Source of the DNA: Isoetes taiwanensis
Lineage: Eukaryota; Streptophyta; Lycopodiopsida; Isoetales; Isoetaceae
Assembly (NCBI GenBank): GCA_021234155.1
Contig: JAJEKV010000044.1
Location: forward strand, 9,830,777 to 9,894,776
Length of the DNA stretch: 64,000 bases
Direction: 5' to 3'
Shown here: positions 1 to 10,151 of the stretch, piece by piece
Numbering within the stretch: position 1 is the stretch's first letter
Layout: the number at the start of each line of letters is the position of its first letter
Notes under the pieces: model-generated
What the model saw: the letters and a program-made list of their open reading frames with translations, nothing else
Database searches by the model: none
Told to the model about the DNA's origin: nothing
Made by a program: the position numbers and the translations under genes

Positions 1-1460
1 CCTTAAGAATGCTCTTCGTAAACATGGAGTAAAAAGCATAAAGTCACACACATTTCTACCATCAAACTAGAAATAAAGATTAGCCTTCCTCTTTCTAAAA
101 ACAGCTTCGTATTAACAAGTTTATGCGACAAAACTTGTCTTAAATTTCCTTGTCGGTTTGACAAGGCATCTGACCAAGAAGTCAAACTCTGACTACATAT
201 TTGTAGTAAAAATTTCATCTTAATATCCATTGATAGAAATTCCATCCAGACTTTAATTTAAACTCTAGGCCCTTCCTTTTTATTTCAGTCTCACTGTTTA
301 TCGATTGTCTGGCGTTGCTCTATTGTCTTCGCCAAACTTCTATCTGGCAAAAATCCATTTATCAAGAGAAAGGAAAGACACATGGAATAAGAAGAGATAG
401 AATATAAGACGTTGTATTTGCAGGCAAGACATCTATAAACTTGACCTGCAGAGCATTCAACATTTGCCTTTAACCTTTACAGTATATTTAGACACTTATA
501 TGAGGATTTTATCGATAAGTACAAGTTTCTGTCCTTGCCATTACCAGTTATCCATAAGTACTAAGAACAAAATGAAAATTCAACTTGTACTTTCGATTCC
601 AGGGCAAGCATATCCATGTTTTCATATGCTGAAGTTATCACAGTGTATGATAGGTCTACCCATGTATGCTTCCACACTTTGCATACTCGTCAAAAGACGA
701 TATGGGCTTCCTCATCTCCAATTAATGAGGGTGGGACTTTGCCAATTGGTATCACTTACAACTCTGCACTATCTATAACACTGCATTAGCTGCTGCAAGA
801 TTCACTGGAGATGTGCAGTGAACCAAGACCAAGCTTTAAATAGACCTTAAAGCTTTACTTTGCACAAATAACCCTAAAAAATTCCGAAACATTTCGTAGT
901 TATTTGACTGATCTAAAGTTGTCTAGCTTGCAAAGTTAGCTATGCTCAAATTGCAATCAATTTTACAGGAACTAATCTACAAAGAAACACCTATAAACTG
1001 CAGGATTTTACACAAAAATGCTAATTTTTCTCCAACTATTTGAGAGTAATGACATATGAATCAGTGTGGTGGTCTCTAACTCTTTAAAATCCTATTCTAC
1101 AGAATCCAAAGCATGGGTACTAACAGATCAACAATTTTGATTTTAGTTCCAGTGATCTGGAGTCACTTACTTCTTGTGCCATATAATATGGATTTCCAAC
1201 CATTCCAGAATGGATTAGGCCTGGCTTCTCATAGTAGGCAGGAGGATATAGGTACATCTACAATAGAGCCAAAAGAACGCAAGGTTTCACATTCTTTAAC
1301 AATGCTAAAAGCTACCAAACAAATTCTGAAGGTATCTATATCAACAGCCTTGAGATAGGAAGACAAATTTTGCCATGTGTTTATCCAATCCAACCCTTGT
1401 TTAATGGTTCATAAGACTTTTTTCTCTACATTCCAGTCTTGGTCGATTCTAAATCAAGCA
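1..1460. other. No recognisable gene
   Basis: AT-rich sequence with only short open frames that resemble no protein family I know. No splice-bounded coding run, repeat array or transposon terminus is evident. It may be intergenic DNA or part of a long intron. Confidence 0.4.
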
Positions 1461-1490
1461 TTTGCATACCTTTTTTTGGTGTTCCCAGGC

Positions 1491-1701
1491 TGTATCTGAA
1501 TTTAATAGACAGAATCTAAACTATCCACCGAAAATGGGCATTCTGTATACCCTTGCAAACATTATGATTGAAGAAGCTAAAATAGAAATTGCTAAAACAT
1601 ACCAAAATGAAGCGATGGAAAGGAAATTCATTGAAAAAAGAAGACCCATCTCCATGGAAAAGACAACTGCAGTAGAAAGATTTCGATTTTTCAAAATTTG
1701 A
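1491..1701 (+). other. Possible isolated exon, unknown protein
   Basis: A pyrimidine-rich tract ending in a good acceptor (GGTGTTCCCAG) is followed by an open frame of about 70 codons. The frame is rich in Glu, Lys and Ile, with a helical-looking stretch around NIMIEEAKIEIAKTYQNEAM, and ends in a stop codon. I do not recognise the family. No upstream exon was located, so it could equally be chance or a decayed repeat. Confidence 0.15.
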
Positions 1702-2060
1702 GCGATTTAAGCTGTTGATATCTGTTTGATACAGTAAACGTGCCTAAATGCTGCAAAGAGGCCAAGAACCGCAGAATCAGAGAAAAAATAAATGGATCAG
1801 AGAATAAAGCAGCATAAGATCCACAGCCTATTAAAAAAACGTAATGTATGGCCTCTTCACATAAGAACATTCCCAAAACCAGCTCTGGAGGTCTCTTCTT
1901 CCGAATTTTTGCCCCTTGTTGATTTAAGGTCATAAATTGATTGCGAGTTACGGGGCTCAGCATGTACAAATATGGCGACAAAGGAATCTGGAAGCAATCT
2001 GATAGAATTAGGAGTCAAGGCCGGAGGCACCGGAACTATGGCCTTGGTACTATCTAAATT

Positions 2061-2279
2061 TTATAATAGCACAATAGAAGATGGAAATTCTATAGGAGAA
2101 AAAGAACAGAATAAGCAGAGATCGGAACAGAAATAAGGGCGAAGGACTGGCGCTGGTTTAGGAACTCCGCCATCACTGCAAATATCAGAGGGGAGATCAA
2201 AAGGGGGGTAAGGAGCCGTGCCATAAGCACTGTCGAACTTCCACACTTTCCTTTCTGCCATAGCCAGCACCTCTGCCAT
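2061..2279 (-). other. Short hypothetical open frame
   Basis: A 72-codon frame beginning MAEVLAMAERKVWKFDSAYG, followed by a Pro/Ser/Phe-rich tail. Its start codon is real, and the first 35 residues look more protein-like than the rest. It lies about 500 bases beyond the kinase-like exon on the same strand. No homologue is recognised. It could be a small gene, a first exon, or noise. Confidence 0.15.
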
Positions 2280-2792
2280 ACGAAAAATGGCCGGTTAGGC
2301 AGTCCGAACAGCATCTACTCGAAACAGAGTGATCGCCAGTTTACTGGCAACAGCCAGTTTGAAGCAGTTTTTAGTATATGCTGGGTATATTCTAGCATAT
2401 ACTTAGAATATGCCAAAAACCCACTTGTGCGAGGGTTTGCCCCCCTAAGGGCAACCCAAAAAGAGGAATACCGAACAAATACACGTCAAGCGCGTAAAAT
2501 CTTGCTTCTGGGCAGTTTGTCTCTAATATTGTCTTTTGCTTTTGACTACTCTGCCACATGGCAAAAGAAAAGCAAAAAATTTAGAGGATGGATCAACCCA
2601 TATACATTAACCATTGAAGGGAACCGGTATGTACAGTACAGTACCCAAATATTAGCAATGGCAATATAATTAGGAACTTCAATGGTCCTTATATCCAAAA
2701 TTGGTTTGTATAGTAAAGGTTAAGGTGTCCTATACTGTGAGAAGGGAAAAAATGTCAGTATAGAAAAAGAAAAGGACAGGGATGCTCACTTA

Positions 2793-3722
2793 CAAGCAAT
2801 ATCTGCTTGCACAATCTTCGTGCGCAGCCATATACCTTCAATGGAGTCCATAGGTAACAGATTACCCAGCTTGTGTTGCAGCTTGTCAATGCTGAGAACA
2901 TTGACATCCTTCTTTAAGTTTTTGGAGTAGACAACTTGGCAACCGGCCTCCAGAAATGAATCGCTTTTTAAATGTTAGAACAGGGAGAACTGGACCAAAG
3001 CTGTCCTCATAGTCAATTGCTCTCAATTTATGTGCCACTAGGTCAAAAAACACATTCCCTTGGTGTCGATCCACAGAAGAGCAGAGATAATCGAGCAAGC
3101 GCAGCTCTGCAAAAGCCTCAGTCCAGACGTCGAGCTTCAAGAGCTTCTGTAGCATTTCATCAGGCAACTGAGGAGTATCGCCCTGGGCGTATTTGGGGGC
3201 GACTGCATTCCGTGCCGAGTAAACGAGGGGAGGCGTTCCGAATTTCACAATGCGCGTTCTGGGGATAATCTTAAGTCCCATCATCTTATACAACTTATAC
3301 GCGGCCACTTCGGACACTATCATTTTGCCCCATTTTGGGGCCATGCCACTCGGACGCTTAAGATACAGCGTCGGACCAGGAATGAAACTCAGTCGCTTTG
3401 TAGCCAATCTGATAATCACAGCTCCACTTTTTCCTGCCACTCCCAAGTGTGGCGTTACCAAGCCACCTTTGATGATTTCGGTGTTGCTATCTCCATCTTC
3501 TAGATGTGTGTAGAATTGGACATGCTGAGCAGGCACACTGTTTGGAAAACGAATTTTTCTCCCACTAAAAAAACCTTGCATCTCTGCATCGTCCAGTGGA
3601 AGGTGTCTTGACTGCCGGTCCTGGATATACAGTTTCATGCCTTCCCTGATGGTGTCTGCAGTAACCATGTCACCGGTGCCATCGGGCACATCGTGCAGCT
3701 CCATAACTTGGGCTGCCCTGTA
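2793..3722 (-). CDS. PI3/4-kinase-like (or fragmin-kinase-like) catalytic exon, frameshifted
   Basis: A ~930-bp exon is bounded by a plausible acceptor (TTACTTACAG before GGCAGCC) and an excellent donor (GTAAGTGAG). The protein carries a lipid/protein-kinase-like catalytic core. A lysine-containing strand reads LYLKRPSGMAPKWG, followed by a helix with SEVAAYKLYKMMGL. The catalytic loop is VDRHQGNVFFD, equivalent to DRHxxN, and the metal-binding segment is AIDYEDSFG, equivalent to the DFG/DxG motif. This arrangement is shared by PI3/4-kinases, actin-fragmin kinase and FAM20/HipA-like folds; I cannot choose among them. A one-base shift near the A-run at about 2960 moves the good coding frame; the shifted frame continues for ~60 residues to the donor. 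The gene may be intact with a sequencing error, or a pseudogene. The substrate is unknown. Confidence 0.55.
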
Positions 3723-3949
3723 AGTAATACACAATGAAATTCTGATCTGAGAATGCTATCGAGCAAGATAATGCTATACCGGGCCTAAAATAAGTTCAAA
3801 GCAAAGTAAGACTGACACACACAAGTTTTTAAACGAATGCACAGCAGCACACCAGCTTTGAAACGAGCGCAAAATGGCAACAAATGCCTTGCGACACAAG
3901 AAACGCTAAATTTTGAGATCCATCCTCAAAATACAGATGAAATGAAACA

Positions 3950-4270
3950 CACAAGTTTTGAAACGAGCGCAATTACACGGCAACAAACTCCTTGCGACGC
4001 AAGAAACGCTAAAATTTCAGATGCATCCTCAAAATACAGATGAATGGCTGAATGGCTAGAATTTCAGATGCATTGCTAAAATTTCAGACGCATTCTCAAA
4101 ATGCAGATGAATTAAAATTTCAGATGCATACGCTAAAATTTCAGATGCATTCTGAAAATGCAGATGAATGGCTCAAATTTCAGATGGATACGCTAAAATT
4201 TTAGATGCATTCTCAAATACATATAAATCACTGAAATTTCAGATGCATTCTCAAAATATTGATGAATGTA
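3950..4270. repeat. Degenerate tandem repeat (TTTCAGATGCATTCTCAAAAT type)
   Basis: At least six imperfect copies of a ~35-45 base unit built on AAATTTCAGATGCATTCTCA and ATGCAGATGAAT. Unit length varies through small deletions. The block sits in what would be an intron or the upstream region of the kinase-like gene. Confidence 0.7.
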
Positions 4271-4287
4271 CACGGACTGTAACTTAC

Positions 4288-4395
4288 CGGGATCTTGCAC
4301 TGTCTACCGCCAGCGGCTGCGTTTGCGTCTCTCCTAGACTTGAGCTTGGCCGTTTGAAAGGATGATCAAGATCCACGGATGCATACACACAGCAG
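4288..4395 (-). CDS. Possible upstream exon of the kinase-like gene
   Basis: A 108-bp segment lies on the same strand about 570 bp upstream of the kinase-like exon. It has acceptor TTCATTCTGTGCAG and donor CCG|GTAAGTT, and one frame stays open (contains DLDHPFKRPSSSLGETQ). The donor context recurs in altered form near 4670, next to the second satellite block, so the exon edge itself may have been duplicated with the repeats. The link to the kinase exon is inferred from strand, spacing and splice sites only. Confidence 0.25.
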
Positions 4396-4484
4396 CTGCA
4401 CAGAATGAACTAATTTAGTCTGTATTTTATAAAGAAGGCATGCAGAATGCAGGAAAGGCTTAATAATTTTAGATGCATTCTCAA

Positions 4485-4660
4485 AATTAAGCGAAGAACC
4501 GATTTGAAGCAAGAAATGCATTAAGCGAAGAGTAGATTTGAAGCGAGAAATGCATTAAGCGAGATTTGAAGCATCGATTTGAAGCAAGCAATGCATTAAG
4601 TGAAGAATCGATTTGAAACATGATATGCATTAAGCGAAGAATCGATTCGAAGCACACGAA
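4485..4660. repeat. Degenerate tandem repeat (GATTTGAAGCAAGAAATGCATTAAGC type)
   Basis: Four to five imperfect copies of a ~34-base unit containing CGATTTGAAGC and AATGCATTAAGCGA. It shares the ATGCAT core with the neighbouring array at 3950-4270, so both may derive from one ancestral satellite. Confidence 0.7.
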
Positions 4661-4699
4661 CTGTAATTTACCGGGATATGACATATTCAACAAAACTTG

Positions 4700-6560
4700 G
4701 ACTTATTCAAATTTAATAGATAGAATTTCAAGGATGCCATTATAAGAATATATGTATTGTTTAATTATTTTTTATTGTTATAATGTTTATAAGTTCTAAT
4801 TATATAAGTTTATCTTTAAATAAACACTTTAATAGTTATTTTAGTATAAAATTCGTTTTCAAACTAATTTTATCTATTTAGAATTAGACATTTCAAGGAT
4901 ATAAGATTTCAATTTTCAGTGATTTAATAAATTTAAAATTTGGCAATCATGATAATTTCTAAATGATATTCGATGGCTTGATAAGTGATAAGTTAAAAAT
5001 ATTATGAGAATTTTCACAATTTACAAATTTTTATACTTTCAAAACACTTTAAAAAAAGTTTTAGGTTGAAATTAATTAAATGATAAAGTTAATGGTTTAA
5101 TAATAACTATTGAATAATTTATTATTGATGAAATAAAATATATTGAAAATTAATCAATAATAAGTTTGAAACTTTAGTATGAAACTTTGTTTATTGCTCT
5201 TTTTGGTACACTGTTCAATCTCCTTTACATGGAAGCTGGTGTGACACTGCTCTATTGTTTATACGTGGGTGGCGACTAGAAAGCCGATGCATTGCCTTCC
5301 GCATAAAGACTTTTGTGAGTTTAGAGCAAAATGACTGTTTTTCTTGGTCTGTTTATAATGATCCGGAGGGCATTAGAGGAAAACTGAGATCACATTTTGT
5401 CCCATTAAGGAATGCTTAAAATGCCATGTCAGCTTTTTAAACTGTCCAATAAGAGAAGAGCTTCAGTATATCTCATTCCAGTATTATGTGGCAGCCTGTA
5501 ATTAATGCAGCTGCAACTAACTTCTGTAGTATCATTTTTTCATTATAACTTTTGATCCAGAACTCCTATTCAAAAACTTTTTGTAGCAATGGGTTCGTCT
5601 TCACAAGATCTATCTAGTGATAACCCATTCATACATCTTTTACGATATAAATATATAAGAAATAAGCAAAAAATCATATTTTTTTAAGGTTAACGCATAT
5701 GACCATATTGAAATACATCATAACCATATATCATTGGAAAGATCTTTTCATTCCGCATCTAATGCAACAAACGCCGCAACATTTTGACAAGTGGATCAAA
5801 AGTTATGGGGGGAAAATAACAGCAATGAAGTTGTTGGTGCTGCATTAATTGCAGTTAATAGAGGGTAGCCATTCCATTGGAGGATTCTTATGGGGATGAA
5901 ATGAGATCTCAAATTTCCTCTAATGTTATTCGTTGCTATTCATTGCTATTCGTTGCTATTCATGCTGAGAGGCGGTGACCATGGAACAATGGTCTTTCTT
6001 GACCATGGATTCGTGAAAGAGTTTTTAAGCAATAAAAAAGGTTGACATTCGATGTGGCAGATTCCTTGCAATTCTTCATGACAATAGAAACATAAACCAT
6101 AATGAAAGTGATACGAGAAAGAAGCAAATACTACTGCGTATCTCCTGAATTAGTGCACGCATGAAGTCATTACTTATTATTTTGTCCGTTCCACCTGTAG
6201 GTTACGATGTTTATCAGATTCCTAATTCGATAACATACAAATAGGAAGATATAGAATTCTAACCTCAATTTGATTCTTCATATATCTCTGGATATTGTTA
6301 GCCAAAATGATGAAGCACAATGGTGGCTTGATATATTTCACCATGCTAAAAAACAACACATGGGCGATTTGAAACTCGTAATAGATAAATATTTGAGCAG
6401 AAAAAGATGAACCACAGACGGTGAACTTATCAAATTTTTACTTCCATGATGCAGATGTTTTAGGTTTGTGAAATTTTTTCCTGGATACAGAAGTTTCAGA
6501 CCTGTGCCTATAAAAATAACAGGAAATAACAGGTTATGGATGATTCAAAACTCTTAATAC
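4700..6560. other. AT-rich gene-free stretch
   Basis: Very AT-rich to about 5200, then mixed sequence with no coding run. A short direct repeat of TTGCTATTC units is visible at about 5930-5962. Nothing else is identified. Confidence 0.4.
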
Positions 6561-6575
6561 ATAAACTAGAAAATC

Positions 6576-6596
6576 GGCCGCCCTGACGAGCGGCCT
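6576..6596 (-). terminator. Helitron 3'-terminal hairpin
   Basis: Six-base GC stems (GGCCGC/GCGGCC) around an eight- or nine-base loop, positioned 6 bases before the CTAG end. In Helitrons this structure is the rolling-circle termination signal. Confidence 0.65.
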
Positions 6597-6682
6597 CTTT
6601 TCTGTCTGTGAGATGTTCAAACGGATATCAGTCTATTTATATAAGTGCTTCTCTTGAGATGTTCAAACGAATAGCTCTTTAT

Positions 6683-7465
6683 TTATATACGTGCTTCTTT
6701 ATATACGACATTTGGGGTGTACATTCGGTGGTCTTTTCGTAATGCACCTTGACGTGATGTTTCGGTCATAGCAATTTTGATTCCTGCCCGAGAAGTGCAC
6801 CTTGAGAGAGCAACATAAAGTTGGCCATGTGCAAAAACTGGGGCTGGCAAGTAAAGGCCAACGGTCTCTAGAGATTGGCCTTGCGACTTATTTATTGTTA
6901 TCGAGAAAGCCAAACGGATTGGGTATTGCCTCTTGGTGAATGGTATGTGCGAATCAGACGGCGTCAGGTTGATCTTTGGGAGCAGGATTGGGGTGCCTCT
7001 GAATTGTCCTGTGATTATTTCTGCCCGTAGGATTCTTTGTGTTGCATGGGTGATGTGTAGGCGCGTCCCGTTGCACAGTCCACCCTGAGGATACATGTTC
7101 CTGAGCAACATCACTATTGCTCCTACCTTGATGTTGAGCTTGTGAGGTGGCATTCCGGAGGGTGTGAGCTGGTTAATGAATTCAATCGGAAAAATTTTGA
7201 TATCCTCTTCATTTTCCATGTTGAGAGTGTCGATGCCGATGTATAGATGCAAATCTCCGTGCAACCTTTGCAAGGTCTTGTCGCTGAGTTTTAGTGTATC
7301 CTCATTTTTTTGGAGATAGTATGGATTTTTCAAATAGATGTTCCATGTTTGCTGAGTCGATGTTTGTTCCAAATACCTCATCGATAATATTGTTCTGCGC
7401 AATGCATGTGCTCGGCAGCTGAACGACATCTGCAGGGAGTGTAGGCTCGTACATAAATATTTCAC
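6683..7465 (-). pseudogene. Helitron PIF1-like helicase, C-terminal part
   Basis: The frame encodes the C-terminal third of a PIF1-family helicase of the RepHel type. Visible blocks are [47 protein letters not shown] (helicase motif V region) and [16 protein letters not shown] (motif VI). The N-terminal helicase motifs and the Rep nuclease are absent. A homopolymer A-run near 7310 shifts the frame; the matching upstream coding lies in another frame ([20 protein letters not shown]). Non-functional as found. Confidence 0.75.
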
Positions 7466-7649
7466 TAGAAAAGGGTCAATTGCAAGTAGTGGGCTTACGG
7501 AATTTTCTCATGGCCTTCGCTTATAATGCAGATGTATAAAATTATGACTACAAAAACAAAAGGTTATAGATAGTTCGAAGGTCCTAATATATGAGGATAA
7601 CTCTTTCCCCGAGTAGATTATAGCAAATAACTCTCAAGGCCGTTATTTG

Positions 7650-7745
7650 CCATGATGCACGAGAGAAGAGGATTGGCCTCCCTTAAACCCATGTGAGTGA
7701 GGTTCTACCGATCTGACCGCTATCCACTGAATCACAGGGTGTCCC
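7650..7745 (-). repeat. tRNA-like SINE relic
   Basis: The minus strand reads TGATTCAGTGGATAGCGGT, a good pol III A-box context, then a weak B-box-like GGGTTTAAGG. No cloverleaf can be completed, so this is a decayed tRNA-derived element and not a tRNA gene. Confidence 0.3.
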
Positions 7746-8221
7746 AAATATTCTTTTTAAGAGAATATTCGAGTGATTATTGACAATAACTTCTGGTATA
7801 TTCTTTTCTATGGAATATTCGAACTGCTTGGCATTCCGGCATCACTTTGCCCTGCTTTGACAAACTCTTCCGACAATCTTCAGCTCTTTCAAAGATCATT
7901 CTATAATGAAATGGAAAGCTTCTGGTGTCAAGGCTTTTGAAGTTTGATGATGCCCAAAATTCTTTCGTTTAAGCCCAGAAAAATCTTCTGTTATGTATGC
8001 CCATGATTTAAACCTACAAAAAATCCCCTGTTTTTCCAAATCGGATGATGAATGAGCTTTGCTACTCGAGCTTTGTTCTGTCACTTGCTTCTTGCTTGTC
8101 ATTCTTTCCCTGTTTCTTCCAGTAGCAAGCAGAACCTTCTCGGACCTAGGTTTAAGGATATTTGGGCAGAATACAACGAGCAGATACAATGCACTGTAGG
8201 TGTCCAGTTTGTCAAATGAGT

Positions 8222-8270
8222 GAGACAGACAGACAGACAGACAGGCAGGCAGGCAGGCAGGCAGACAGAT
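8222..8270 (+). repeat. (ACAG)n/(GCAG)n microsatellite
   Basis: About 12 tetranucleotide units, changing from ACAG to GCAG and back. Confidence 0.9.
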
Positions 8271-8354
8271 AGTATTTTTACGTCATGCCCTCATCAGTGT
8301 CTATATATCCCAATATTGCTATATTTCTTAGATTATTTAAAATTTTGCTATTAG

Positions 8355-8560
8355 AGGCCTTGGTCTTTGGTCTAGTGGTCGTACATTAGTCTTATAACAT
8401 ATATGTCTCTAGTTCAAAATCAACCAGAGTTGCATTATGTATAAACTATGACATTAATTGCCAAATTTTTTTCGGAGGAGGCTTCCCCGCTTCTATCATC
8501 TTCGCCAATTATATAAAGTGGGAGTATAGAAGCAAAGGTTTTAATTTTTTTATTTGTGCA
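8355..8560 (+). repeat. tRNA-derived SINE relic
   Basis: TTTGGTCTAGTGGTCGTACA matches the pol III A-box (TRGYNNARNNG) and is followed ~35 bases later by AGTTCAAAATC, a decayed B-box. The A-box context is the same TGGTCTAGTGGT seen in the TA-flanked elements at 29.0, 29.7 and 60.3 kb. Confidence 0.45.
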
Positions 8561-8689
8561 TACTTAGAGAGCTTTCATGCCAATTAAAATTATTGCCGCA
8601 ATAGTAGCACTAAAATCAGCACTGCTTCTAATGAAGTATAAGGATCTATTTTTAGAGAAGATTCTTCATAAGCTAGCTAGAAGGGAGAT

Positions 8690-9260
8690 AGAATACGAAA
8701 TCAAGCTAGTGCCAAATGCTAAGCCAATACTGAAGCTACCATATTGCCTTTGCTAAGTGCTTTGGAAGAACTCAAAGTTCAATTGAATGATCTTTTGGAG
8801 GCATGCTTCATTAGGCCAAGTGTTTTGACATTTTGGAGCGCAAATTCTCTTTGTGAAGAAGGATGATTTATCTCCTAGAATGTGCATCGATTACCAGTGG
8901 TTGAACAAAGACATAATCAAGAATAGCATATGGCTTGTTTGGCCAACTATAAGGAGCCAAAATCTTTTTTAAAATTTAAGATCGAGAGACCATCAAATTG
9001 GCATTAAAGAAGAAGATATATTTTGGATGACATTTGAAACGAGGTACGGATACTATGTGTTCACCCTAATGTGCTTTGGGATTTGCAACACATCAAGCAC
9101 ATTAATGAGACTCATGAAGTGTAAATTGATCATTGTGTCAATGATGTCTTGGATTATTCCAAGTCGATGGAGCAACATGCCCATGACTTGAGGAAAACAT
9201 TTAAAATGCTAAGGAAGATTGAGTTGTATGCAAAACAAAGCAAACCCGGGGGAATCACAT
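8690..9260 (+). pseudogene. Ty3/gypsy reverse transcriptase relic
   Basis: Read across frames, the segment gives PILKLPY, then a helix ending CFIRPSV, then RMCIDYQWLNKD, GIKEEDI, FETRYGYYVFTLMCFG and STLMRLMK. These are ordered RT motifs of Ty3/gypsy elements. The catalytic YxDD region is decayed (DVLDYSKSMEQH remains). Frameshifts and stops show it is dead. No LTRs were recognised nearby. Confidence 0.7.
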
Positions 9261-9279
9261 TTGCTAGGTGTACAGAACA

Positions 9280-10010
9280 TATGCATGTAGCGATATAAGA
9301 TTTTTTTTTACCATTTTCATATGTATACTCAACCGTTATGGGGTTTTTTCATCGCTATCAGGGGTTAACTATCATTAGAGGTCTGGTGGGATCAATTATT
9401 GTCCCAAACTTGATGCCAACATGGAAATCGCGCGGCCAATAAGATTGCAAGTGCGTAGAGCCTTTTCATCCTCCATGCCTGCCTTCCCATACCAGGTGTC
9501 ATCAAGGGGCAGCTTCGGCATTCTCCTCACTTACCTGCAGGTTCCATGGGCGGGATCGTGAATTACCGCCCAAATTTCGAGCGTGTATATAAATATAGTC
9601 ATGTATGGAAGCCATCAAAGACCCACCATCTCCAAGAAATGCAGTTGCCACATTAGGTGTGGGTTAAGCTTCTTTTGATAGCATATTAAATAGCAATATT
9701 AATATTGAGTTATTCCTCATCTCCCAATTCTTTTTAGTATGTTCGATGATAAATTGGAACAATGGATATCTCAAGATGGTGGAGCGGGACAACACTTTGG
9801 AGGGTATGTATTGTTCCTTCTCTTCTATGCTGATGATATTTCTGATGTTTTCTAAAATTGTAAGTGGTTGCAACAACACTAACATTTATCTTTTTCTGTA
9901 ATACCACATGAAGTTGGCTAACACAAAAATCTTTGGTGTATAAGTACAGACTCAACATCCTTTGATTTCTATAACTATGGATAGATACAAAAATATCATG
10001 AAAGATAGGA
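9280..10010. other. Gene-free stretch with a TATA-like site
   Basis: No coding run. A TATA-box-like TATATAAATATAG at about 9585 faces the plus strand, but no gene follows, so it may be a leftover LTR promoter. The right end abuts the 3' side of the PEPCK gene. Confidence 0.35.
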
Positions 10011-10151
10011 CTTCAATGTCTTATTCATGCTAAAATAAATGTTTAACTATACAATACAAAAGAATTACATAGCAGTAAAGACGAATTACAAACAGCCGTC
10101 CTTAGTGAACATGTACAACTATCCACCTCCTTACACACAACCAAGAATGTT

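Larger units (their letters stand above)
6566..7560 (-). mobile_element. Helitron, 3' fragment with terminus
   Basis: On the minus strand, the helicase C-terminus is followed ~90 bases later by a hairpin (GGCCGC, loop, GCGGCC; plus coordinates 6576-6596), then GATTTT and CTAG, with a T next. That is the canonical Helitron 3' end: subterminal hairpin, CTRR, insertion 5' of T. The 5' end (TC) and the Rep domain were not found, so this is a truncated autonomous-type element. Helitrons move by rolling-circle replication. Confidence 0.75.
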
